Assembly (NCBI GenBank): GCA_963709295.1
Contig: CAVPVW010000005.1
Location: 1 to 64,000, forward strand
Direction: 5' to 3'
Source of the DNA: JBGPQJ01 sp963709295
GTDB taxonomy: Bacteria > Chloroflexota > Anaerolineae > Anaerolineales > Villigracilaceae
Length of the DNA stretch: 64,000 bases
The notes under the pieces are model-generated. The model was not told where the DNA came from and searched no databases. It saw only the letters and a program-made list of their open reading frames with translations. A program made the position numbers and the translations under genes. Positions 52,768 through 61,461 of the stretch are shown here, one piece after another (the first letter of the stretch is position 1; every line of letters begins with the position of its first letter).

Positions 52768-53667
52768 CTATTGTGGAGGGCTCTTTTCTCCGAGCCATAA
52801 ATTTATGACTTCAGCTACTCGTTGAATTGGTTCTGCGCGGAAAATGGACCTCCCTTCTGCAAAAGACTGAATTACTCCCACCAGACGATAACGAATCTGA
52901 CCATCCGGATCACGTTCTACTGAAAGAATAGGACCACCACTCATTCCCTTCGCACTCTCAAGATCAAATGCTGGGTTATCGGGGTACTCTAACAATTGCC
53001 CGTAGAATGCTTCTGGATTTGACCACTCAGGGTCGCCTGCAAACTCCAAAGGGGGTAGTATTTCTCTAAGCGGGAGGCATGCGATATCTGGCCTTACTGA
53101 GTTGAGAATTTTATTGTTGGGGGCTGGTGTTTGAGTGTAATGGCACCAAGGGCGAGGAAATCCTATGGCATAGTAACCCTCAGGGCTTGCGAAATCAAGG
53201 TTTTTCCAGATCCTAGAGTCGATGGTCTCTACTTTTTTATTCCTCAATAGATTACCAATGTCCAAAAGACTTGGCAGAACTGCTCCGACATCGAGACCGG
53301 TTTCGCGCCATGATTTCATAGCGATATCAATCCTATGCAAAGGTACAGATTTAGCCTTGGTAGCCTCATAACCGTCAAGCCAAGCCATTGCAGATAATTT
53401 GAAATGAGGGGATGAAAGTATTTGAATGAGTTCATCGACAACATGGCCTGCGGTTAGCCACACGATTGTCTCACCATGTCTCAGAAGGATACGAGTGTAG
53501 ACGTTATACTGGGGTTGGCGATCGACAGAACCAGCAACAAGCAAAGGAAGAAGGTGTTTCTTAAATTGTTGGATGAGAACTGAAGACGCAGTTGCTGTTT
53601 GCCACCAGTCAGGGGGTACCTCGAGCATTATTGATCTAAATTCGTCTGAGTTTTCTTTTTGTGTCAT
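52768..53667 (-). CDS. Trypsin-like serine peptidase domain protein
   Basis: A 299-residue protein with a chymotrypsin-fold catalytic set: His in VWLTAGHVVDEL, Asp likely in GLDVGAVLP, and Ser in AKGMSGGPILSVE. No signal peptide is seen, so it acts in the cytosol. It is intact and lies in reverse orientation in the last array interval, with attC-like boxes near both ends. Trypsin-like proteins of this kind occur in accessory and defence loci, but no partner is seen here and the target is unknown. Confidence 0.82.
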   Translation of the reverse strand: MTQKENSDEFRSIMLEVPPDWWQTATASSVLIQQFKKHLLPLLVAGSVDRQPQYNVYTRILLRHGETIVWLTAGHVVDELIQILSSPHFKLSAMAWLDGYEATKAKSVPLHRIDIAMKSWRETGLDVGAVLPSLLDIGNLLRNKKVETIDSRIWKNLDFASPEGYYAIGFPRPWCHYTQTPAPNNKILNSVRPDIACLPLREILPPLEFAGDPEWSNPEAFYGQLLEYPDNPAFDLESAKGMSGGPILSVERDPDGQIRYRLVGVIQSFAEGRSIFRAEPIQRVAEVINLWLGEKSPPQ

Positions 53668-53697
53668 TTTGAACCTTGCTTAAGCTCGCCTAATGCC

Positions 53698-53719
53698 GCC
53701 CAACGGCCTCGAGTTAGGC
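53698..53719 (-). other. Short attC-like remnant between two reverse-oriented cassettes
   Basis: On the reverse strand GCCTAAC and GTTGGGC, matching R'' and R', lie only 8 bases apart and are complementary with one G-T pair. The region just beyond (GGCATTAGGC) repeats the theme. A normal attC would be longer, so this is a deletion remnant or chance. Confidence 0.35.
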
Positions 53720-53745
53720 TGCATGGCGTTTGGTGGAAAGATGAT

Positions 53746-54201
53746 TCATCGAGCATTCAAGCTCCAGGCGAGGAGACACACGAGGTTCTGGCCACAGAAG
53801 CCGGCCTTGGAAAGCAAGAAGATGGCCCCGCCGATCCACACTAGGAAGACGAAGATACGAATACCTATGTGGAAGGCTGACCAGACAGAGAGAGGTGGTT
53901 TCACGAAAGGGTAGGGTGAACCCGCTGGAGCCGAGATGCGCATAAGAGGGCGGAAAGCAGTCGGAGTGAAAGGCGCGAGAGTAGCCATTAGGGCCAGGAC
54001 GGCTACGGTGATCATTTGAAAAGAGAAGCCGAGAACCAGCAGGACTGCAGTGGAGCCGAGGAGGAAGAAGGCCATGAAGCGACAGGATGAAATCGCTCGC
54101 AAGACGAGGGAGGTCTGTTCCTCCCAGGGTGTGCGTGAACGAGACCTGGGCGCATAGAGGCGACGCAAATGTTCTAGGATGGGCGAGAGAAACTTGGCCA
54201 T
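53746..54201 (-). CDS. Small membrane protein of unknown function
   Basis: The 151-residue product has about three hydrophobic segments (FMAFFLLGSTAVLLVLGFSF, MITVAVLALMATLAPF, IGIRIFVFLVWIGGAIFLLS). No family is recognised. GTTAGGT, an attC R'-like box (54205-54211 on the reverse strand), ends only 3 bases before its ATG. ACCTAGC about 37 bases farther upstream could be the matching R''. This placement fits an integron cassette with almost no leader. Confidence 0.6.
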   Translation of the reverse strand: MAKFLSPILEHLRRLYAPRSRSRTPWEEQTSLVLRAISSCRFMAFFLLGSTAVLLVLGFSFQMITVAVLALMATLAPFTPTAFRPLMRISAPAGSPYPFVKPPLSVWSAFHIGIRIFVFLVWIGGAIFLLSKAGFCGQNLVCLLAWSLNAR

Positions 54202-54411
54202 GACACCTAACTCATGATTCTACGAGCATGGCGTTTTTAATGCTAGGTTTATATGAGCCGGTATGTTTAATCTTGGGATGAAAACGGTCCAGTCTAAAGA
54301 AATGTTTTTTTAGGCCATCTTCCCAAGCATAGGTTGTATTTGCAAAAGACCAGCTCAAAGGCTGGTCTTTTTCGTGATGATGGGGTGGGTGAAGGTTTGC
54401 CTATAGAGAGG
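54202..54411. other. 210-bp gap between last cassette and tRNA-Glu
   Basis: It holds the GTTAGGT box beside the membrane-protein gene and the tRNA terminator hairpin (54344-54371). No reading frame of interest is seen. Confidence 0.5.
54344..54371 (-). terminator. Terminator of tRNA-Glu
   Basis: AAAAGACCAGC pairs with GCTGGTCTTTT, about 40 bases past the tRNA 3' end on the reverse strand. Confidence 0.75.
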
Positions 54412-54484
54412 TGCCCCCAAGGGGACTCGAACCCCTGTTTGAGCCTTGAGAGGGCTCCGTCCTGGGCCACTAGACGATGGGGGC
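54412..54484 (-). tRNA. tRNA-Glu (anticodon CTC)
   Basis: The 73-base reverse strand folds as a complete cloverleaf: acceptor GCCCCCA/TGGGGGC, anticodon arm GAGCC-CTCTCAA-GGCTC with anticodon CTC, T arm AGGGG-TTCGAGT-CCCCT, discriminator A. CCA is not fully encoded (CCT follows). It is the apparent anchor of the repeat array on its 3' side. Confidence 0.95.
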
Positions 54485-54572
54485 GTCTAGACGCCGCTAA
54501 CTCAGGTCAGCGGCATGGTGAATGGCGGCTTGAGGCCGCCTTCACCGAGCGGGCTGTATTTTATCACCCGGT

Positions 54573-56573
54573 TTAAGAGTCGTCAACGAGGAACACATGC
54601 AATTCCTTCGGTCCATGCACACCAATGGTCAAGGTCATTTCGATATCGGCGGTGCGGCTGGGACCGGTGATCAACACGGTTGCAGGGGAATCCTTGACTT
54701 CTGGCAGACTCAGCGCCTCGGGCAGCGACGACATTAGCCGGGAAACCGGCAATATTGCGATGTGTATCTCGGGCAGCAGGGACGCTGTGAGTGGTTGCCC
54801 ATGTCGCGAAGGGACGACCAGCGTTCCGGTGTCCGCAATGCCTGCCAGTGCGGAGGTGAGTCCTGCCTTGATGATGGGATCCGCACTGCGTTCGACCCGG
54901 ATGCCGGCTTCCGTTAATCGAGCCTGGTCGAGCCCGGGAATCTCATCCCACGCCTGGACCCGATCGACCTCGCGCTCTCTCAAAAACCCCAAAATTTTTG
55001 GAACGATTTCCTGAGGTTGAACCAAACTCACATGACCGCCTAGCGCTGTAAGCTCTTCCATAAATTGAATTTGCAGTGGCTTTGGAGCAGCTGGAAATTC
55101 CAAACCGCCGGATTCCACAAAAAAATTATCCTCGAGTGGAACAACGTCTGCCTTCACCTGAGGGTTGATGCTTTTCCATCTTGCGCGGAATGGTTTGACC
55201 GGCCGCGGGAAGTCCTTGCTGAAACCCCAGCCGGTGAAGGCCGGGATGCGGAAATAAGCCGGCAGGATGGATGCCAACCAGCCGAGTACACGCTGACCGA
55301 AGCCGAACAAGCCGGGGAGAGTGGCGGCCAGTCGGAATCCACGCAGCCCTGCTTTTACGGGAGCCGGCACACCGATACCTTCAGCTTTTTTCTCCGGTCC
55401 GAGTCCAGCCCTGACACGGGATAACATCCCCGGCAGGTCGATGTCCACAGGACAGGCATCCTTGCAGGCACCACACAGTGTGGAAGCTTGAGCAAGATGC
55501 CCAAACTGGTCCAGCCCGAACAGTCCCGGTGACACGACAGACCCGATCGGGCCGGGGTAAGGTGCGATGCTGCCGTCCGTGCTGAGGTAGCCATGCCCAC
55601 CGATCTCGCGAAAGATTGGGCAGGCATTCAGGCACGATCCGCAGCGGATGCAGTAGAGTGCTTCCCGCAATGGGGAGGCGCGCAGCCGGCTCCGGCCGTT
55701 ATCAAGAATGATGAGGTGTTTCTCCTGGCGTGAGGACCGGAATGATTCGGACGGGGCTTCGGGTCCGTGCATCAATTGGGTATATACACTCAGTTTTTGT
55801 CCGGTTGCGGAGCGTGGCAGCAAGCTCAGAAATAATGCCAGGTCGTCGAGCGTAGGCAACAGGCGTTCCATGCCCATCAACGCAATATGGACCGGCGGCA
55901 GGGTGGTGCACATTCGTCCATTACCCTCGTTGGTGACTACTGCCATTGTGCCGGTCTCAGCCACGCCAAAATTCACACCGGAGAACCCGATATCCGCGCT
56001 TAGAAAGATTTCCCGCATCACTCCACGGGCGGTGGCGGTCAGTGTGGGGATGTCCTCCGTATAGGGAATGCCCAGCTTCTCGGTGAAAAGCTGTCCCACT
56101 TCGTGCCGGCGCAGGTGCACGGCGGGTGTGATGATATGCGCGGGGCGCTCGCCCCGTAACTGGACGATATACTCTCCAAGGTCCGTCTCCACGGCACGGA
56201 TGCCGGCTGCTTCGAGCACGTGGTTCAGGTTGATCTCCTCCGAGACCATCGATTTCGATTTTGCCACCAGTTTTGCATTTTTCCCACGCGCCATGTCAAG
56301 GATAAGCTGCGCGGCTTCTTTACCTGTGGAAACGCGATGGACAGTGAATCCGTTTTCCTGAACCTTCGCAGTGAATTGCTCGAGATACTCGTCGAGGTGC
56401 TCGATCACTTCCGCGCGAATTCGATGGGCACGCTGACGCCGTTCACGCCAATCCGGGATGGAGGCGAAGGCATTGATTCGCCCCTTGACGCGCCGCTCGG
56501 CATTGTTATCGAGGGCGATCTGCAAAGCGCTATCGGAGACTTTCTCGTGGATTTTTTCCTTGAAGAGAGTCAT
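54573..56573 (-). CDS. lutB: Fused LutB-LutC-type lactate utilisation protein
   Basis: In this 666-residue protein residues 1-about 310 are a LUD domain (AKLVAKSKSMVSEEINLNHV, GVAETGTMAVVTNEGNGR). Next come two [4Fe-4S] motifs, CIRCGSCLNACP and CGACKDACPVD, as in LutB. The last 150 residues are a second LUD-type region like LutC (GIADTGTLVVPSRHGQP, SLLPEIHIAILP, VLITGPSRTADIEMTLTIGV). Together with LutA it should oxidise L-lactate to pyruvate. It is the last gene of the lutA operon; its ATG overlaps the stop of the preceding gene. The fusion of B and C is its main unusual feature. Confidence 0.92.
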   Translation of the reverse strand: MTLFKEKIHEKVSDSALQIALDNNAERRVKGRINAFASIPDWRERRQRAHRIRAEVIEHLDEYLEQFTAKVQENGFTVHRVSTGKEAAQLILDMARGKNAKLVAKSKSMVSEEINLNHVLEAAGIRAVETDLGEYIVQLRGERPAHIITPAVHLRRHEVGQLFTEKLGIPYTEDIPTLTATARGVMREIFLSADIGFSGVNFGVAETGTMAVVTNEGNGRMCTTLPPVHIALMGMERLLPTLDDLALFLSLLPRSATGQKLSVYTQLMHGPEAPSESFRSSRQEKHLIILDNGRSRLRASPLREALYCIRCGSCLNACPIFREIGGHGYLSTDGSIAPYPGPIGSVVSPGLFGLDQFGHLAQASTLCGACKDACPVDIDLPGMLSRVRAGLGPEKKAEGIGVPAPVKAGLRGFRLAATLPGLFGFGQRVLGWLASILPAYFRIPAFTGWGFSKDFPRPVKPFRARWKSINPQVKADVVPLEDNFFVESGGLEFPAAPKPLQIQFMEELTALGGHVSLVQPQEIVPKILGFLREREVDRVQAWDEIPGLDQARLTEAGIRVERSADPIIKAGLTSALAGIADTGTLVVPSRHGQPLTASLLPEIHIAILPVSRLMSSLPEALSLPEVKDSPATVLITGPSRTADIEMTLTIGVHGPKELHVFLVDDS

Positions 56574-57563
56574 GGGCTCGGTAAAACCTCGGCGGGTAAA
56601 GGTGTCTGTTCATTCAGAACGCGGCGTTTGACGGAGCGGTAAGCCAGCCACAGCAAGAACAGGAAGATGGGATTACTGAAATACATGACGGGATATTGCC
56701 CGTTCGTGGTGAGTGGACCCAGAATCAGGAAGAAGCTCAACGCGCCGATGATTAACGTCATGCGGTGGCGGTCATCCCAGGCAGCGCCGTTGCCGCTCAT
56801 GCGCAGAAGCAGCCAGAGCATGAACAGGTCGAAGATAAGCAGGCTGAGCATGATGACCTGGAAGGGAGTGGTCTGTTTTTCAGCGGAGGAATACACGATG
56901 ACGAATTGGATGAAGAATCCGAGAAATCCCGCCAGGAAGAACTTCCAGGGTGCTGGGGATTTTCGTTCGCGTGGCGCTAAGGGATGAGCAGGTACGTATC
57001 GGGCAATGAATCCCAACGCGAAGACGGCGAGCCACGAAAGCAGCCACCAACCCCCCGAATCATATTTGACTAAAATCTTCCACGGAACGACCAGGCTCAG
57101 CACCCCGACCCAATTGGCAACCCACCAGCCGCGGCTGTTCACCCAACGAGTGGCGCGCTGCTCAGGGTAGAGCGCTTCGACGAAGGCAATGCTGGCAGCG
57201 ATGCTGATCAGCATGTGGAAAACCGTCAGGTGCTCCGTCCACACCCAGTTGACGCCGGCGACGCGCCCATAAACCGCCAGGTCGCCAAGATCCATCCAGC
57301 CGGGATCGAAGAAGGACTGTACCAGAATCCCTTCCTCGTAGATTCCATAAGCCGCGCCCAGGATGAAGATGCTCAACCAGCCTTTTTGCCAGCGGACTGT
57401 CAGATCGCGGACGATGATCGCGCCGCAGCCATACAAGCAGGGACAGGGTGATGAAGGTGACCGGATAGATATACTCATTCAACGGTGATGAGCCGGAGAA
57501 CAGTTCCCCGAAGATCGGGGCGATGAAGAAAAGAGCGAGAGCGGGTGGGATGCGTTTTTTCAC
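56570..57563 (-). pseudogene. Polytopic membrane protein, one frameshift
   Basis: A GTG start gives KKRIPPALALFFIAPIFGEL and YIYPVTFITLSLL. Near 57434 the frame shifts and continues YGCGAIIVRDLTVRWQKGWL, GAAYGIYEEGILVQSFFDP and about eight more helices to 56570. Removing one G (CTTGTATGG to CTTTATGG) joins the parts into about 330 codons. No family is recognised; the GIYEEG segment with adjacent acidic residues recalls intramembrane-protease-like proteins but is not proof. Its end overlaps the fused lutB-lutC start, so it is translationally coupled. Confidence 0.7.
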
Positions 57564-57581
57564 AGTTGGTCTTTCCCTTTT

Positions 57582-58292
57582 CTACAGCGGTTTGAGGCCG
57601 AGATACAGACCGCGGGCGTTCAACCAGAACGGATCGTGCCTCACTTCCAGGTCGCAATCGCGGAAAGCCAGTTTGTATTCATCTACGGTAAAGAGACCCA
57701 GCTCATGTCTTTCTTCAAAGTAGTCGATTCCCTGCGGTGTGCCCACCAGGTAATGGAAATCAAAAAATGACAGAATACCCTCCACTCCGTTCCGGTTGAT
57801 GCGGGCGATTTTTAGGTCAGGCTCGTCTACAAAGGTGGCAAAGACATTTCCAGGATGCCAGTCTTCGGGCGAGAACCAGGGTTCGATGACCAGCATGCCG
57901 CCTGGTTTGAGATGCCGGACCATGTTGGCTGCAGCCTGTTTCAAGTTTGGTACTGTTTTGACGTACCCGATGGAACTGAATAGGCAGGTAATGACGTCGA
58001 ACTGTCGCCCCAGGTCAAAATCCAGCATGTTACCTTGATGAAATTTCATCTCCGGCAATTTTTTCTTCGCCGCCTCAAGCATCTTTTCATCCAGGTCCAG
58101 ACCCTCACAATCAAAATAGTTTTTTAAATAATTCAGATGGATACCTGTCCCGCAGGCTACGTCCAGCAGCGTATTGCCTCCGGACTTTAGATTTGTTTTG
58201 ACCAGTTCATGGATAGACTGGGCATCCGCTTCATAATCTTTTCCCCGGGTGAGGTAAATTTTGTCATAAAGGTGTGCGGACAATGTGAACAT
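57582..58292 (-). CDS. Class I SAM-dependent methyltransferase
   Basis: A 236-residue protein with SAM-binding LLDVACGTGIHLNYL, EGLDLDEKMLEAAKKKLP (acidic ribose site) and VRHLKPGGMLVIEPWFSPED. The pattern resembles the dimethyltransferases of amino-sugar pathways, but the substrate cannot be assigned. AAGGAG precedes the ATG. It lies 9 bases after lutA, inside an operon otherwise devoted to lactate oxidation, which is unusual. Confidence 0.88.
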   Translation of the reverse strand: MFTLSAHLYDKIYLTRGKDYEADAQSIHELVKTNLKSGGNTLLDVACGTGIHLNYLKNYFDCEGLDLDEKMLEAAKKKLPEMKFHQGNMLDFDLGRQFDVITCLFSSIGYVKTVPNLKQAAANMVRHLKPGGMLVIEPWFSPEDWHPGNVFATFVDEPDLKIARINRNGVEGILSFFDFHYLVGTPQGIDYFEERHELGLFTVDEYKLAFRDCDLEVRHDPFWLNARGLYLGLKPL

Positions 58293-58301
58293 ATTCTCTC
58301 C

Positions 58302-59036
58302 TTACCGCGAGTTGAGAACTTCAGCGATGTGAACGACTTTTTGGGATTTTCCCTGGCGGTGCAACCCACCGGCGATGTGCATGCGGCAGCCCGTATCCGC
58401 CAGGACCAAGGTGGGGGAGCTGCTTGCTTCAAGGTTGCTGATCTTACGCTTTAGCATCTCCGCTGAGAGCTCAGGATGCTCCACGGAGAAGACGCCGCCA
58501 AACCCGCAGCAATCGTCGCTGGCAGGGAGGTCAACAATTTCCGCATCTTTTACGGCAGCCAACAGTGCTCGCGGTTGGCGGTCGATACCCAGGTGACGGT
58601 TCAGGTGGCAGGAGGCGTGGTAGGCCAGTTTCCCGTCCCAGCGAGCGCCCACGTCGGTGACTTTGAGTACATCCACCAGGTACTCGGTAAATTCATAGGC
58701 ACGCGATGCCAGGGATTTGGCGCGCGGATACCAGACCGGGTCACCTTCGAAAAGTTCGAGGTAGCTGTGCCTGACCATCGTGGCGCACGATCCTGAAGGG
58801 ATGACGATATCCCCAGGCGCATTCTCAAACACCCGGATGGTATGTTCCGCCATCGACCGGGCATCAGACCGCAATCCAGCATTGAAAGGCGGCTGCCCGC
58901 AGCAAGTCTGGCCGGATGGGAAGTCTACGGTGACCCCGCAGCGTTGCAGCACGCTAACCATGGCCTCGCCAGTGGCTGGGAAAAAGGTATCAACAAGACA
59001 GGTGATGAAGAGTTGTACGGTGAGCATACCGTTCAT
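58302..59036 (-). CDS. lutA: LutA-like (Fe-S)-binding CCG-domain protein
   Basis: This 244-residue protein has two CCG domains, TCCGQPPFNAG and DDCCGFGGVFSVEHPE, with QLFITCLVDTFFPATGEA and YHASCHLNRHLGI: the complete LutA/GlpC/heterodisulfide-reductase pattern. It works with LutB and LutC in oxidising L-lactate to pyruvate, binding an Fe-S cluster through the CCG cysteines. It is the first gene of the four-gene operon that ends with the fused lutB-lutC. Start codons at 59036 or 59027 are both possible. Confidence 0.93.
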   Translation of the reverse strand: MNGMLTVQLFITCLVDTFFPATGEAMVSVLQRCGVTVDFPSGQTCCGQPPFNAGLRSDARSMAEHTIRVFENAPGDIVIPSGSCATMVRHSYLELFEGDPVWYPRAKSLASRAYEFTEYLVDVLKVTDVGARWDGKLAYHASCHLNRHLGIDRQPRALLAAVKDAEIVDLPASDDCCGFGGVFSVEHPELSAEMLKRKISNLEASSSPTLVLADTGCRMHIAGGLHRQGKSQKVVHIAEVLNSR

Positions 59037-59295
59037 TGTATAACAGAATCTGCGAGCGATTTACCCTTCACAAGGATGTATTAATCCGGCACGAATAAGC
59101 CTGACAACGGTTGTGGATTAAAAATCTATACAGGTAAACAGGCTGTCAAGTTACAGGCCTGGGCTCCGGCGGGAGATGTGAGGATCGCTGAATCCGGCTC
59201 CAGGGTTGCTTTTCAAAGTCCTTAGGCGGCTGAAAATCCACGATGCGCTGTGGTATGATTGTGCCGCTTTAAATAAAAATGTATACAGGAAAAAT

Positions 59296-61446
59296 ATGGC
59301 TGCCTTTAAAACCAAATATAACAACCACCTCGACCTGCCCAGACGGATTTCCCGCCTCGGCGAATTATCCTACAACCTGTGGTGGACATGGAATCCCTTT
59401 GCCCAACGGCTTTTTAATCGAATTGACAATGCCCTGTGGGAAAGGGTTAATCACAATCCCTTTCGCTTCCTGCGTCAGCTTGAGCGTCCCGTTTTAAATG
59501 AAGCCGCCCAAAATCCGGCTTACTTGGAAATCTACGACAAGGTCTTCGAGGATTTCGATGCCTATCTGGAACGCAAAGACACCTGGTACTCCGCGACGTA
59601 TCGCAATCATAAGAACGATTCCATAGCCTACTTCTCCATGGAATTCGGGTTGCATGAAATGCTGCCGATTTATTCCGGCGGTCTGGGTGTGCTGGCTGGG
59701 GATCATTTGAAGGAATCCTCCGACCTGGGCCTGCCGCTGGTTGGTATGGGATTGTTATACACGGAAGGATATTTCACCCAACGCATCACGGAAGATGGTT
59801 GGCAGGATTCTGTCAACAATCCGATCAAATTCGACGAACTTCCAATGCTCCCGGTTCTTACAGAAGATGGTCGGGAACTGACCATCAGCGTGAACTTCCC
59901 GGAAGGACCCGTTCAGGCGCGGATCTGGGAGTTACGCATAGGGAGGACTCCCCTTTACCTGCTCGACTCGAACATCGAGGCCAACAACCCGACTGGACGC
60001 CAGCTTACGACACGTCTGTACTGGAGCGACATCAACCTGCGCATCATGCAGGAAATTCTGCTTGGGATTGGCGGGGTTCGAGCCTTGCGTGCCATGGGTT
60101 ATAACCCGACCGCATGGCATATGAACGAAGGACACGCTGCCTTCCTTACCATCGAACGAATTCGCGAATTTATCTCTCAGGGAATGAGTTTTGATGAAGC
60201 GACGGAGAAGGTTCGCACGACGAATATCTTCACCACGCATACCCCAGTTCCTGCCGGCAATGACGAATTCCCCCTGTGGTTGACGGATAAATATCTGTCC
60301 AATGTCTGGTCGGAGTTGGGAATTTCCCGGGATGAATTCATCGATCTGGCCCGTCACAAACTGAATTGGGGGGAAACCTTCAGCATGCCCATCCTCGCCC
60401 TGAAGTTTTCCGAAAGGCGCAATGGCGTTTCGGAATTGCATGGCAGGGTCTCACGCCGGATGTGGCATGAGCTTTGGCCTGACCTCGATGAAAACGATGT
60501 GCCGATCACATCCATTACGAATGGAGTCCATACCTTCACCTGGATGGCGCGGCGGATGCGCCTTTTACTCAACAGACATCTGGGTGAAGATTGGATGGAA
60601 GACCTGGATGACCCTTCCACCTGGGAGAAATTGGACAAAGCCCCGCCTCAGGAATTGTGGTCGGTTCGCAACCACCTCAAACGTAAATTGGTGCTCTACA
60701 TTATGCAGCGTGCCCGTGACCGTTGGATGAAGGGCGGCTTCCATCCAGTCCAGGTGATCGGTTCAGGCGCGTTGCTCGACCCCTATGCCTTGACGATTTG
60801 TTTTGCCCGCCGTTTCGCTACTTATAAACGCGCGGACCTTGTTCTGAGCGACATCGATAGGCTGCTGAAGATTATCAATAAACCCAACCGTCCCGTGCAG
60901 ATCATTTTTGCTGGGAAGTCTCATCCTGCTGACGAACCCGGAAAAATGCTCATCCAGGAGGTCTACCGCGCGGTCAAGAAAGCGGAAAACGGCGGGCGGC
61001 TGGTCTTCCTTGAAGATTACGACATGAACCTTGCGCGTTATCTTGTGCAGGGGGTGGATGTGTGGATGAATACGCCGCGCCGTCCCAACGAAGCCAGCGG
61101 AACCTCTGGGATGAAGGCGGCAGCCAATGGTGCGCTCAATTTCTCGGTGCTGGACGGCTGGTGGCGTGAAGCTTACAATGGGCGCAACGGCTGGGCAATT
61201 GGCATTGACGCCGATCTTGATGTCGAAGTCCAGGATAAGTCGGATGCCGATTCGTTGTACGATACCTTGGAAAACGAGATCATCCCGCTTTATTACAGCG
61301 ATCGCAACGGTGATGATGTGCCTCGCAAGTGGGTTGAGATGGTGAAGGAATCACTGCGGACTGTCACGCCGCAATTTTCCACCCGCCGCATGGTCAAGGA
61401 ATATACCGACCGACTGTACCTGCCGGCGATGTCGAAGAAAAAATAA
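59296..61446 (+). CDS. glgP: Alpha-glucan (glycogen) phosphorylase
   Basis: The ATG at 59296 (AGGA 6 bases upstream) is preferred to an upstream TTG, giving 716 residues, the length of the short bacterial glucan phosphorylases. Landmarks are LSYNLWWTWNPFAQRLF, SMEFGLHEMLPIYSGGLGVL, AWHMNEGHAAFLTIERI, TTHTPVPAGND, RFATYKRADL and NEASGTSGMKAAANGALN, the last holding the PLP-site Lys. It cuts glycogen or maltodextrin with phosphate to give glucose 1-phosphate in the cytosol. The frameshifted rhodanese follows. Confidence 0.95.
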   Translation: MAAFKTKYNNHLDLPRRISRLGELSYNLWWTWNPFAQRLFNRIDNALWERVNHNPFRFLRQLERPVLNEAAQNPAYLEIYDKVFEDFDAYLERKDTWYSATYRNHKNDSIAYFSMEFGLHEMLPIYSGGLGVLAGDHLKESSDLGLPLVGMGLLYTEGYFTQRITEDGWQDSVNNPIKFDELPMLPVLTEDGRELTISVNFPEGPVQARIWELRIGRTPLYLLDSNIEANNPTGRQLTTRLYWSDINLRIMQEILLGIGGVRALRAMGYNPTAWHMNEGHAAFLTIERIREFISQGMSFDEATEKVRTTNIFTTHTPVPAGNDEFPLWLTDKYLSNVWSELGISRDEFIDLARHKLNWGETFSMPILALKFSERRNGVSELHGRVSRRMWHELWPDLDENDVPITSITNGVHTFTWMARRMRLLLNRHLGEDWMEDLDDPSTWEKLDKAPPQELWSVRNHLKRKLVLYIMQRARDRWMKGGFHPVQVIGSGALLDPYALTICFARRFATYKRADLVLSDIDRLLKIINKPNRPVQIIFAGKSHPADEPGKMLIQEVYRAVKKAENGGRLVFLEDYDMNLARYLVQGVDVWMNTPRRPNEASGTSGMKAAANGALNFSVLDGWWREAYNGRNGWAIGIDADLDVEVQDKSDADSLYDTLENEIIPLYYSDRNGDDVPRKWVEMVKESLRTVTPQFSTRRMVKEYTDRLYLPAMSKKK

Positions 61447-61461
61447 CCGTTAGTAAGCGGC

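Larger units (their letters stand above)
43622..54484. mobile_element. tRNA-Glu-anchored, integron-like cassette array
   Basis: Seven direct repeats of about 48 bp (R1-R7), a damaged tRNA-like copy (52594-52666) and the intact tRNA-Glu (54412-54484) mark eight intervals of about 830, 1690, 1270, 130, 1480, 1790, 1780 and 1820 bp. Every repeat starts with the reverse complement of the tRNA 3' end (TGCCCCCAAGGGG) and ends with that of its anticodon-loop side (TGAGAGGG). All lie on the 3' side of the tRNA gene, as expected for serial insertion there. Contents are accessory genes, many broken. attC-like sites are seen in the last two intervals. No recombinase gene is seen inside the window. Confidence 0.65.

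Noticed and set aside
43622..54484. Integrase or transposase gene within the array
   Set aside because: I looked for tyrosine/serine recombinase and DDE motifs in all gene-sized frames of the region and found none.
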